A stretch of 64,000 nt of DNA from JAHFUI01 sp039931615 (GTDB lineage: Bacteria; Acidobacteriota; Vicinamibacteria; Vicinamibacterales; CAVVIG01). Position 1 is the stretch's first letter. Every line of letters begins with the position of its first letter. Positions 9,231 through 17,194 of this stretch are shown piece after piece. The notes under the pieces are model-generated. The model was given only the letters and a program-made list of their open reading frames with translations. It did not search any database and was not told the origin of the DNA. The position numbers were made by a program, and so were the translations under genes. The stretch is from positions 7,994 to 71,993 of the forward strand of contig JBDTRR010000027.1 in NCBI GenBank assembly GCA_039931615.1, written 5' to 3'.

Positions 9231-10550
9231 ATGCCGCGTAGCCGGCCAACCGTCGCGCGCGACACGCGCCTGCTGCTCGCGATCGTCGCGATCTCGGTCG
9301 CGCTGCTGTGGGTGCTGGCGCGCATCCGGTTTCCCGATCGCGGCGAGACGCCGAATCCGGTGCAGCCGGTGCTCGCGCAACTGGCCCCACCATCAGCCTT
9401 CGACGACATGTCGGCGACGGTGGCCCAGGTCGAATCGCGCGTCCAGTCGTCGATCATGGCGGTCGATCTCCGGCGCGCCCCGGCCGGGCGCGGTGCCGCC
9501 GCCACGCACGGCCGGGTGCTCGCGCTCCGGTTCCGCGATGATCTGTCGGTCGCGCTGATCGGCGCCGACAGCGATGCGGAGGCGGCCGATTCGACGCTGA
9601 TCGAGGCGCTCGAAGTGGCGCGCGACCGGGCCTCACACCTGGTCGTGATCCGCGCTCCGGGCTCGGTCGCGCCGGCGCTGTCGACCTGGTCGCCGCGCCG
9701 GCCGCAGCGCCCGCGCTTCCTGATCGCCGCCGCCGCCTCGGCGCGCGGCGTCAATTTCCGCCCGGTGTTCGTCGGATCGCTCGGCGAGCTGGTCAGTCCG
9801 ATCTGGTCCGGTTCCATCTGGTCGCTGCCGGCGACGGCCGGACTCGCCGCCGGCACGCTGGTCTTCACCGCCGACGGCGCCTGGGCCGGTTTGACCGTCG
9901 CACACGACGGCCAGGTCGCCCTGGTGTCCGCCGACACGGTGATCGACAGGGCCGGACGGCTGGCGCGGTTGGGGCAGACGCGCCCGGGCCGGCTCGGCAT
10001 CGACGTGCAGCCGCTTTCACCCGCGCTTGCCGCCGGCACCGGGGCCGACGCCGGTGTGGTGGTGACGTGGGTCGACCCGCAGGGACCTGCGGCCGGTCAG
10101 CTGGCGGCCACCGACGTCGTCGATCAGATTGACGGCAGCGTCGTCACGTCGCTCGAGCATTGGCGCGCCCGCGTCGCCCGCCTGACGGAGGGAGAAGCGG
10201 TGCTGCTCCGATCGCGCCGGGGCGACGAGGTGCGCGAGGCGCGCATCACGGCCGCCGCCCCCGCCGTGGCTGGGGCCGGAGCCGGGCCGATCGACAAACG
10301 GCCGCTCGGGCTCGGGCTGCGGACGATCCCCCGCCTCGGCGCCGCCATCATCCGGATCGATCGCGATTCTGCGGCGTGGGACGCCGGCCTCCAGCTCGGA
10401 GACGTGCTGACGGTCGTCGCCGGCTTCGAGGCGCCGACGTCGGCGCAGGCCCTGCGCGCGTTCACGGCCGCCTCACCTGGCCGGCCCGTGGTGATTGGAT
10501 TCGCCCGGGCTGACGCCCATCATGTGCTGGCACTGGAACGCACGTGGTGA
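9231..10550 (+). CDS. Membrane-anchored PDZ protein with degenerate HtrA-like protease domain
   Basis: Of 439 residues, an N-terminal transmembrane anchor (LLLAIVAISVALLWVLA) is followed by a region of roughly 180 residues shaped like a trypsin/HtrA domain but without its catalytic residues. Where HtrA has GNSGGPL the protein reads TAGLAAGTLVFTADGAWAG, and no HxGHIVTNxHV-type histidine block is visible. Two PDZ domains follow at ~251-345 and ~359-439. It is predicted to be a periplasmic binding or scaffold protein rather than a protease. It lies 36 bases after otsB and overlaps the next gene by four bases, suggesting co-expression with the trehalose and antiporter genes. Its ligand is unknown. 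Confidence 0.75.
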   Translation: MPRSRPTVARDTRLLLAIVAISVALLWVLARIRFPDRGETPNPVQPVLAQLAPPSAFDDMSATVAQVESRVQSSIMAVDLRRAPAGRGAAATHGRVLALRFRDDLSVALIGADSDAEAADSTLIEALEVARDRASHLVVIRAPGSVAPALSTWSPRRPQRPRFLIAAAASARGVNFRPVFVGSLGELVSPIWSGSIWSLPATAGLAAGTLVFTADGAWAGLTVAHDGQVALVSADTVIDRAGRLARLGQTRPGRLGIDVQPLSPALAAGTGADAGVVVTWVDPQGPAAGQLAATDVVDQIDGSVVTSLEHWRARVARLTEGEAVLLRSRRGDEVREARITAAAPAVAGAGAGPIDKRPLGLGLRTIPRLGAAIIRIDRDSAAWDAGLQLGDVLTVVAGFEAPTSAQALRAFTAASPGRPVVIGFARADAHHVLALERTW

Positions 10551-11722
10551 GTCCGCCGCGGTCGGATCGCACCGTCAAGGACGGCGATCCGCTCGACGAG
10601 CGGATCGGTTCTGGCGGTTCTGCCGGCGCCGGCGTCCAGCGCCGCTGGGCATCCCGCCGTCTGGCGTTGGGGCTGTCGCCGACGCCGAGGCCGGGGCTGG
10701 TGCTGCTGCTGGTCGGGATGGCGATCGGACCGCAAGGGCTCGGCGTCCTGTCCCATGCGGCGATCACGGCTCTTGATCCGGCGGTGTCGGTGGCGCTGGC
10801 GGCTCTCGGCGCGATCGTCGGGCTGGACCTTCATGTCCGCCGCGCCGGCGACGTCCGCCTGTTCGGCGCGGCCAGTGTCGAGGCGGCTGCCACCATCCTC
10901 GTCGTCGCCGCCGGCGTGCTCATCGTTCACGCGCTGTCCCCGGGGCGGGAACCGACGCCGTGGCTGCTGGCGTTGATGATCGGCATCTGCGCGGCCCCTT
11001 CCTCCACCGCCGCCGACGCGTCCGCCGCGTCATCACACGTGCTGGCCGCCCGGATTGGCGATCTCGACGATGTCCTGCCAATTGCCGTCGGCGTGATGGC
11101 GGTGGCGTGGACCCGTCCCGGCACGCCGCTGGCGGTCACCGCGCTGGTCACGCAGGGCGGTCTGATTGCGTTGGCCATCGCCCTGGCGACGGGACTGCTG
11201 ATGATCCAGACGTCCTCCGAGAGTGAGCAGCGGGTGTTCGCGATCGGTGCGCTGCTGCTGCTCGGCGGCGCCGCCGCGCACCTGGCGCTGTCCGCCCTGT
11301 TCATGGGGCTGCTCGCCGGTGTGTTCTGGAACGTCACGGGAACGGCGGCGCGCGATCGGATCGCGCGCGACGTGCGCTACCTGCAGCATCCGCTGGTGGT
11401 CCTGCTGCTGGTCGTGGCCGGTTCGCAGCTCGACCTGTCGATGGAATGGTGGGGCCTGGTCGCTGCGTACATCGTGCTGCGAGTTATCGGCAAGCTAATC
11501 GGCGGCCGCCTGGCGGGATATGTGGCCGGCCGCGAGCTGCCTGGCGATGCGGCGTTCTCGCTGAGCGCGCCGGGCGTCGTCGGCATCGCCATCGCCCTCA
11601 ACGTTCTGCAGGCTGGTGACGGCGCCGCGCCCGGTGCGACCGTCTTCGCGATCGTCATCGCCGGATCGCTCGGTTCGGATCTGCTGTCGCTGGCCGGGTT
11701 GGGGCGGAGCCGGCCGGCATGA
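10547..11722 (+). CDS. Kef/CPA2-type cation:proton antiporter-like membrane protein
   Basis: A protein of 391 residues from a GTG that overlaps the previous stop (GTGA); the GTG one codon upstream is an alternative. About ten hydrophobic segments are visible, for example LVLLLVGMAIGPQGLGVL, AVSVALAALGAIVGLDL and FAIGALLLLGGAAAHLALSAL, arranged as in sodium/proton exchanger domains. There is no C-terminal TrkA-N nucleotide-binding domain. The transported ion is not deducible. A four-base ATGA overlap joins it to the downstream antiporter-OtsA fusion, so the two membrane proteins are probably made together and might form a heteromer. Confidence 0.78.
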   Translation: MSPPRSDRTVKDGDPLDERIGSGGSAGAGVQRRWASRRLALGLSPTPRPGLVLLLVGMAIGPQGLGVLSHAAITALDPAVSVALAALGAIVGLDLHVRRAGDVRLFGAASVEAAATILVVAAGVLIVHALSPGREPTPWLLALMIGICAAPSSTAADASAASSHVLAARIGDLDDVLPIAVGVMAVAWTRPGTPLAVTALVTQGGLIALAIALATGLLMIQTSSESEQRVFAIGALLLLGGAAAHLALSALFMGLLAGVFWNVTGTAARDRIARDVRYLQHPLVVLLLVVAGSQLDLSMEWWGLVAAYIVLRVIGKLIGGRLAGYVAGRELPGDAAFSLSAPGVVGIAIALNVLQAGDGAAPGATVFAIVIAGSLGSDLLSLAGLGRSRPA

Positions 11723-14478
11723 AGACGCGCGTGCTGGCGGTGGCGGTCGTCGTGGCGACGGTCCTGTGGGTGCGCCGGCTTGGGGTGGCGGACGCCGAGC
11801 TGCCGACCACCGCCCTCGCGCTCGGTTTCACGCTGGTCGTCGCGATGGTCACCGGCGAACTGCTGCGGCGGTTTCATCTGCCCAGGCTTACCGGCTATCT
11901 CCTGTTCGGCATCCTGATCGGGCCGTATCTGGGGAACGTGATCACCGAGCCGATGGCCCGGCAGCTCCAGACCGCCAACGGTATTGCGACGACCCTGATC
12001 GCGCTGATCGCCGGGCTGACGCTCAACATCGAGCGGGTTGGCCGGCGCACCGCCGGCACGGCCCGGATGATCGCGACGACGCTGGCGATCGCGATGGCCG
12101 GACTGTTCGTCGTGGCGTGGCTGGCCTGGGCGTGGCTGCCGATCGCGCCGGAGGCGGCCGGCGCGGCGAAGCTGGCGATGGTCGCGCTGTTCGTGATCAT
12201 TGTCGTCAGCTTCTCGCCGACGATGACCGCGGCGGTGATCTCGGAGACCGGCGCGCGCGGCCGCCTCAGCGATCTGGTGCTGGCGATCGTGGTCGTCGCC
12301 GACCTGGTCGCCCTGGTCCTGTTCTCGCTGGCGCTGCAATTCGCCCGGGTGGCGCTTGCCGAGGGCGCCGCTTCGGACGTCAACGTGCTCGCCCGCCTGG
12401 CCTGGGAGATCGGCGGCGCGATCGGATTCGGCAGTCTGGTCGGCGCGCTGTTCGCGCTGTATCTGCGCTACGTGGCCCGCGAGGTCACCCTGGTGCTGCT
12501 GGGTGTCTGCGCGCTGCTCAGCCAGGTCGGGGTCACCCAGGGCTTCGAACCGCTGATCGCGGCGATGGCCGCCGGGATGGTGATCCAGAACGTCGCGATG
12601 CCGCAGGGCGACGCCTTGAAGGTGGCGATCCAGCGCGGCGCACTGCCGGTCCTCGTGGTGTTCTTCGTGACCACCGGGGCGTCGCTGCAGCTCGATGCGC
12701 TGGCCCGGATGGGGCTCTTGGCGATCGTCCTCGTCGCCGTGCGCGTCGCGCTGATCCGGATCGGTGTGCTGGCCGGGCTGCGGGCGTCGGGCCTCGACCG
12801 GAATACCGGCAGCTACGTGTGGACGGGATTGATCTCCCAGGCCGGCATCACGCTGGGACTGGCGGCGGTCCTGGCCGGCGAGTTTCCGACGTGGGGGAGC
12901 CGCCTCCAGACCATCCTGGTCGCGCTGATCGCGATCGACGAGCTGGTCGGGCCGTTGCTGTTTCGCACCGGGCTGGCGCGGGCGGGCGAGATCGACGCGC
13001 AGGTGCGGCATCCGCTGGTCGTGGTCTCGAATCGGGAGCCCTATCTGCATCGCTACGACGGGAACGGCGCCATCACCGTGGGTGCGACCACGGGCGGCGT
13101 CGGCGTCGCGCTCGACGCGTTGATGCGGGAGAAGGACGGCGTGTGGATCGCGTACGGCGACGGTGCGGCCGATCGGGCCGTCGTCGACGCCGACGACAAG
13201 GTGCGCGTGCCGCCTGACAACCCGTCCTATCAGCTGCGCCGGCTCTGGCTCGATTCGGCGGAGTACGCCGCCTATTACGGCGGCTTCGCCAACGAGGGAC
13301 TCTGGCCGCTGTGCCACCTGGTCGACGTGCGCCCGCAGTTCCGCCACCAGGACTGGGCGGCCTATCAGAACGTCAACGCCCGCTTCGCGGCGGCCATCGA
13401 CGAGGAACTGCTGACCGACGACACGCCGGTCTTCATCCAGGACTACCATCTGGCGCTGGTCGCGGCGCGGCTGCGGGAGCGGCGGCCGGCGGCGCGCACC
13501 GCCCTGTTCTGGCACATCCCGTGGCCGTATCCGGATCGCCTGCGCATCTGCCCGTGGCGGCGCGAGATCCTGGCCGGGCTGCTGGCCAACGACCTGGTCG
13601 CCTTTCAACTGGAGCGCGACCGCCGCAACTTCGTCCTCGCCGTCGAGGACGAACTGGAGGCCGAAGTCGACTCGCAGGGCCAGCGGGTGTGGTTCGGCGG
13701 GCGCGTCTGTACCGTGACCGCCGTGCCGATCGGCGTCGACTACGATCGCATCCAGACGGTCAGTGCCGATCCGGCGCTGCCGCTCGAGCAGCAGCGGCTC
13801 CGTCAGGCCTTCGGTCTGGAGTCCGGTCTGCTCGGACTGGGCGTCGACCGGCTCGACTACACCAAAGGCATTCCCGAGCGCCTCGAGGCGCTCGATCGCC
13901 TCTTCGCCCGCCGGCCGGCGCTGCGCGGCCAACTCACCTTCGTCCAGATCGGCGTGCCGTCCCGGTCGGATCTCGACAGCTACAGCGCGATCGAGTCGGC
14001 GATCGACCGCAAGGTGAACGAAGTCAACGCGCGGCACGGCATCCCAGGCCGGCCGCCGCCGATCTACTTCCACAAGGCGGCGCTCACCCTGCCCAGCCTG
14101 GTCGCGCTGTATCGCCTGGCGCAGGTCTGCGTCGTCAGCTCGCTGCACGACGGCATGAATCTGGTGGCCAAGGAGTTCGTGGCGGCCCGCGACGACGAAG
14201 ACGGCGTCCTGGTGTTGAGTGCGCTGGCCGGCGCCGCGCAGGAACTGCGCGACGCCATCATCATCAACCCCTACGACATCGACGACTTCACCGGCGCACT
14301 GATCCGGGCGCTCGACATGCCGCTGCCGGAGCGCCGGGCGCGGATGCAGTCGATGCGGCGGATTGTCGCCGGCCGCAACGTGTTCGGCTGGGCCTCTGAC
14401 ATCCTCGAAGGTCTCGAGAGCCTCTGGACCAAGCCGCTCGAATACGCCGCCCGCGCCCCTGAGGACACGCCGGTCTGA
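11719..14478 (+). CDS. Cation:proton antiporter fused to trehalose-6-phosphate synthase
   Basis: One 919-residue frame encodes two proteins that are normally separate. Residues 1 to ~425 form a Kef/NhaP-like antiporter with about 12 hydrophobic helices (LPRLTGYLLFGILIGPYLGN, LIALIAGLTLNIERVGR, FVIIVVSFSPTMTAAVISE). Residues ~433-905 are a GT20 trehalose-6-phosphate synthase: VVVSNREPYLHRYDG, an ATTGGVGVALD glycine loop, QDYHL near 573, HIPWP near 599, VDRLDYTKG near 710 and SLHDGMNLVAKEF near 812. The synthase part makes trehalose 6-phosphate from UDP-glucose and glucose 6-phosphate and is presumably held at the inner membrane on the cytosolic face. The domain junction around 13010 contains no stop or frameshift signature. 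OtsB lies upstream in the same run. Regulation of synthase activity by the antiporter is inference. Confidence 0.88.
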   Translation: MKTRVLAVAVVVATVLWVRRLGVADAELPTTALALGFTLVVAMVTGELLRRFHLPRLTGYLLFGILIGPYLGNVITEPMARQLQTANGIATTLIALIAGLTLNIERVGRRTAGTARMIATTLAIAMAGLFVVAWLAWAWLPIAPEAAGAAKLAMVALFVIIVVSFSPTMTAAVISETGARGRLSDLVLAIVVVADLVALVLFSLALQFARVALAEGAASDVNVLARLAWEIGGAIGFGSLVGALFALYLRYVAREVTLVLLGVCALLSQVGVTQGFEPLIAAMAAGMVIQNVAMPQGDALKVAIQRGALPVLVVFFVTTGASLQLDALARMGLLAIVLVAVRVALIRIGVLAGLRASGLDRNTGSYVWTGLISQAGITLGLAAVLAGEFPTWGSRLQTILVALIAIDELVGPLLFRTGLARAGEIDAQVRHPLVVVSNREPYLHRYDGNGAITVGATTGGVGVALDALMREKDGVWIAYGDGAADRAVVDADDKVRVPPDNPSYQLRRLWLDSAEYAAYYGGFANEGLWPLCHLVDVRPQFRHQDWAAYQNVNARFAAAIDEELLTDDTPVFIQDYHLALVAARLRERRPAARTALFWHIPWPYPDRLRICPWRREILAGLLANDLVAFQLERDRRNFVLAVEDELEAEVDSQGQRVWFGGRVCTVTAVPIGVDYDRIQTVSADPALPLEQQRLRQAFGLESGLLGLGVDRLDYTKGIPERLEALDRLFARRPALRGQLTFVQIGVPSRSDLDSYSAIESAIDRKVNEVNARHGIPGRPPPIYFHKAALTLPSLVALYRLAQVCVVSSLHDGMNLVAKEFVAARDDEDGVLVLSALAGAAQELRDAIIINPYDIDDFTGALIRALDMPLPERRARMQSMRRIVAGRNVFGWASDILEGLESLWTKPLEYAARAPEDTPV

Positions 14479-14523
14479 GCGCCGGCGGGCCGTCCAGGAC
14501 GGCACGCCAGGAGTGCGCCGATC

Positions 14524-14616
14524 CGGAAAACGTACCTGGTACCCTTTCTTTCGACAGCGCCGGTGCGCACCGAAGGGTCCGAATCTTCGGAAAAGGCACC
14601 TGGCTCCTTTTTTCGG
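14524..14616. repeat. Two copies of a REP-like unit in the 14479-14820 intergenic gap
   Basis: Two imperfect direct copies, 64 bases apart, share the frame CGGAAAA(c/g)G(t/c)ACCTGG(t/c)(a/t)CC followed by a T-rich run and TCG (14524-14553 and 14588-14616). The core GTACCTGGTAC is near-palindromic. Such units resemble REP elements mobilised by RAYT transposases, but no RAYT gene is present here. The rest of the gap contains no gene I can support. Confidence 0.6.
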
Positions 14617-14820
14617 GGCTGTGCAATTCTGCACATCGCGGGAATCGGCGTTTCGACATCATGAAGCCGCACGGGGAACAGGAGAGCGGCGAAGTCGTCG
14701 GGCTGGTCGCCTGTCTGTCGGCGATGAAAGGGAAGTAGCGGATGGGGGCTCCCAACTCCGGGATGATTTTGGTGATGACGCGCCGATCTTCCGAGTCACC
14801 CCGGAAGCGGTGCCGACGCC

Positions 14821-16002
14821 ATGCTTGATGCGTTCGTTGCCGAACACCGCGAAGAGATCCTGCGCCGCTGCCGCGCCAAGGTGGCGACGCGGGCGGAACC
14901 CACCCCGACGCCGGCGGAGCTGGCCTACGGGGTGCCCCGGTTTCTCGATCAGCTGGTTGACGCGCTGCGCGATCGGCTGCTGTCGACCTCGGCGATCAAC
15001 GACAGCGCGGCGCTCCATGGCCACAATCGCCATCTCCAGGGATTCAGCGTCTCTCAGGTCGTCCACGACTATGGCGACGTCTGTCAGTCGATCAGCGACC
15101 TCGCGCTGCAGCTGAATGCGCCGATCAGCGTCGAAGACTTCCGCACCCTGAATGGCTGCCTGGACGACGCCATCGCCAGTGCCGTCACCGAGCACGGCCG
15201 CGGCAACCAGTCGCAGGTCGACGCGGCGGCGGCGCGCGACGACGAACGCCTCGGCTTCCTCGCGCACGAGATCCGCAATCTCGTCGGTACCGCCTCGGTG
15301 GCATTCGAAGTGCTCAGGACCGGCAAGGTCGGGGTCGAAGGCAGTACCGGCAAAGTGCTGCAGCGCAGTCTCTCGGCCCTTCGCGATCTCATCAACCGAT
15401 CGGTCGCCGAGGTGCGGCTCCGACACGACATCCGGGATCGGACCAGGTTTGACATCGCGGCGTTCATCGCCGACCTCGGCCCGGCGGCGAGGCTCGACGC
15501 CGACGCCCGAGGACTGTCGTTCCACGTCCTCCCGGGGGATGCCGAGGTGCAGGTCGACGCCGACCGGGCCATCCTGGCCGCGACCGTGGCCAATCTGCTG
15601 CAGAACGCCTTCAAGTTCACCCGGCCCGGGACCGCCGTCACCCTGCGCGCCAGCGCCACTTCCGAACGGGTCCTGATTGAAGTCGAGGATGAATGTGGCG
15701 GGCTGCCCGAAGGGAACGTCGCCGGGCTGTTCCAGCCGTTCGAGCAGCGGGGCGTCGACCGTTCGGGGCTCGGCCTCGGTCTGGCGATCAGCCGCTGGGG
15801 CGCGGAAGCGAATGGCGGCCGCCTCGACGCGCGCAATCTGCCCGATCACGGCTGTATCTTCACCGTCGATCTGCCGCGGCCGGACCGCCCCCCTTTTGCC
15901 GCCCTGGTCCACGGAGACGCCGCGATTACCGCACCACCTCCGCCGCCAGCGTCACCGCCGCCATCATCCCCGCGACCGTCGGGGGCCCCGATTCGTGACT
16001 GA
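14821..16002 (+). CDS. Soluble sensor histidine kinase
   Basis: A kinase of 393 residues with no membrane segment. The N-terminal ~130 residues are a helical RsbRD-like sensor domain (LHGHNRHLQGFSVSQVVHDYG). The dimerisation/phosphoacceptor H-box is FLAHEIRN with His149. The ATPase domain carries the N-box NLLQNAFKFT, G1 VEDECGGLPEG, the F-box FQPFEQRG and G2 GLGLGLAISR. A proline-rich tail (PPPPPASPPPSSPRPSG) ends the protein. The stop codon overlaps the acetate kinase GTG by eight bases, an unusual direct coupling of a sensor kinase to acetyl-phosphate metabolism. The cognate regulator is unknown; the orphan receiver at 7840 is one candidate. Confidence 0.9.
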   Translation: MLDAFVAEHREEILRRCRAKVATRAEPTPTPAELAYGVPRFLDQLVDALRDRLLSTSAINDSAALHGHNRHLQGFSVSQVVHDYGDVCQSISDLALQLNAPISVEDFRTLNGCLDDAIASAVTEHGRGNQSQVDAAAARDDERLGFLAHEIRNLVGTASVAFEVLRTGKVGVEGSTGKVLQRSLSALRDLINRSVAEVRLRHDIRDRTRFDIAAFIADLGPAARLDADARGLSFHVLPGDAEVQVDADRAILAATVANLLQNAFKFTRPGTAVTLRASATSERVLIEVEDECGGLPEGNVAGLFQPFEQRGVDRSGLGLGLAISRWGAEANGGRLDARNLPDHGCIFTVDLPRPDRPPFAALVHGDAAITAPPPPPASPPPSSPRPSGAPIRD

Positions 16003-17194
16003 CGCCGCTCCGTCTCCGCTCGTCCTGGCAGTGAACGGCGGCTCCTCGAGCATCAAGTTCGCCCTGTTCAACGTCGCGCCGCCGTCGGACGAGATCCGGC
16101 GCGGATCGGTGACCGGAATCGGGACCTCCAACGCGACACTGATCCTCGACAGCGAGGGCGGTCAGCAGCGCCTCCACCTGGCGGGCCCGAGCGCGACACC
16201 AGGCGGTGCCGTCGACCGGATCGTCGCGGCGTTGCGGCCAGACGTCGATCCGCCGCCGCTGGCCGCCATCGTTCATCGCCTCGTACATGGGGGTGAACAG
16301 TTCCATCGATCGCAGCCCATCACCGCCGCGGTGATCGCTGGTCTGCGTTCGCTGGTGCCGTTCGCGCCGAACCACCTGCCCGGAGAAATCGCCCTGATCG
16401 ATGCGTTCATGACCGCGATTCCCGGTGTTCCCCAGATCGCCTGCTTCGATACGGCCTTCCATCACGATCTCCCGGCGATCAGCCGCACGCTGCCGGTCGC
16501 GCCGTTGCCGGGGCTGCGGCGCTACGGCTTCCATGGTCTCTCTTATGCGTTTCTCATGTCGCGGCTGAACGAAATCGGCGGTGACGAGGCGCACGGTCGC
16601 GTTGTGCTGGCGCATCTCGGCAACGGGGCGAGTCTCGCCGCGGTGCACGATGGACGCTGCGTCGACACGAGCATGGGATTGACGCCGGCCGGCGGGCTGG
16701 TGATGGGCACCCGCACCGGCGACCTCGACCCGGGTGTCGTCACCTTCCTGGCGCGGAGCGGAAATCTACCGGTGGAGGAGATCGACCGGCAGTTGACCGG
16801 CGAGTCCGGGCTGCGCGGCATTTCGGGGCGCAGCGCCGACATGCGGGAACTGCTCGCGCACGAAGCCTCCGATCCGCGGGCGCGCCTGGCCGTCGACATC
16901 TTCTGCTATCAGGTCAGGAAATGGATCGGCGCCTTCGCCGCGGCGCTCGGCGGATTGGATACACTGGTCTTCTCCGGGGGCATCGGCGAAGCGGCTCCGG
17001 TCGTGAGAAGCCGGATCTGCAGCGAGCTGTCCTTCCTGGGAGTGCGGCTGGAGGAAGCGCTGAACGCGGTTGGCGCCCCGATGATCTCGGCGCCGGCCGC
17101 CCGAGTCCGCGTCCGCGTGGTGCCGACCAACGAAGCGCTGATGATGGCCCGTGAGGCGCGCCAGGTGCTGGCGGAATCCAATCTCGCGACGTGA
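15995..17194 (+). CDS. ackA: Acetate kinase
   Basis: Interconverts acetyl phosphate plus ADP with acetate plus ATP. The GTG at 15995 gives the expected family N-terminus and 399 residues. ASKHA motifs are present: AVNGGSSSIKF (phosphate 1), RLVHGGEQF near 93 (substrate arginine), DTAFHHDLP near 151 (catalytic aspartate), RYGFHGLSY, HLGNGAS near 206, and GLTPAGGLVMGTRTGDLDPG near 228-248. It overlaps the kinase gene upstream by eight bases and the phosphoketolase gene downstream by four. The pair would convert sugar phosphates to acetate with ATP gain, as in the bifid shunt. No pta gene is nearby. Confidence 0.96.
   Translation: MTDAAPSPLVLAVNGGSSSIKFALFNVAPPSDEIRRGSVTGIGTSNATLILDSEGGQQRLHLAGPSATPGGAVDRIVAALRPDVDPPPLAAIVHRLVHGGEQFHRSQPITAAVIAGLRSLVPFAPNHLPGEIALIDAFMTAIPGVPQIACFDTAFHHDLPAISRTLPVAPLPGLRRYGFHGLSYAFLMSRLNEIGGDEAHGRVVLAHLGNGASLAAVHDGRCVDTSMGLTPAGGLVMGTRTGDLDPGVVTFLARSGNLPVEEIDRQLTGESGLRGISGRSADMRELLAHEASDPRARLAVDIFCYQVRKWIGAFAAALGGLDTLVFSGGIGEAAPVVRSRICSELSFLGVRLEEALNAVGAPMISAPAARVRVRVVPTNEALMMAREARQVLAESNLAT

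Noticed and set aside
11377..14634. Open minus-strand frame of 1085 codons opposite the antiporter-OtsA gene
   Set aside because: Arg/Gln/Asp-rich translation with no family features; a typical antisense frame in GC-rich DNA. The plus-strand frame contains clear conserved motifs.
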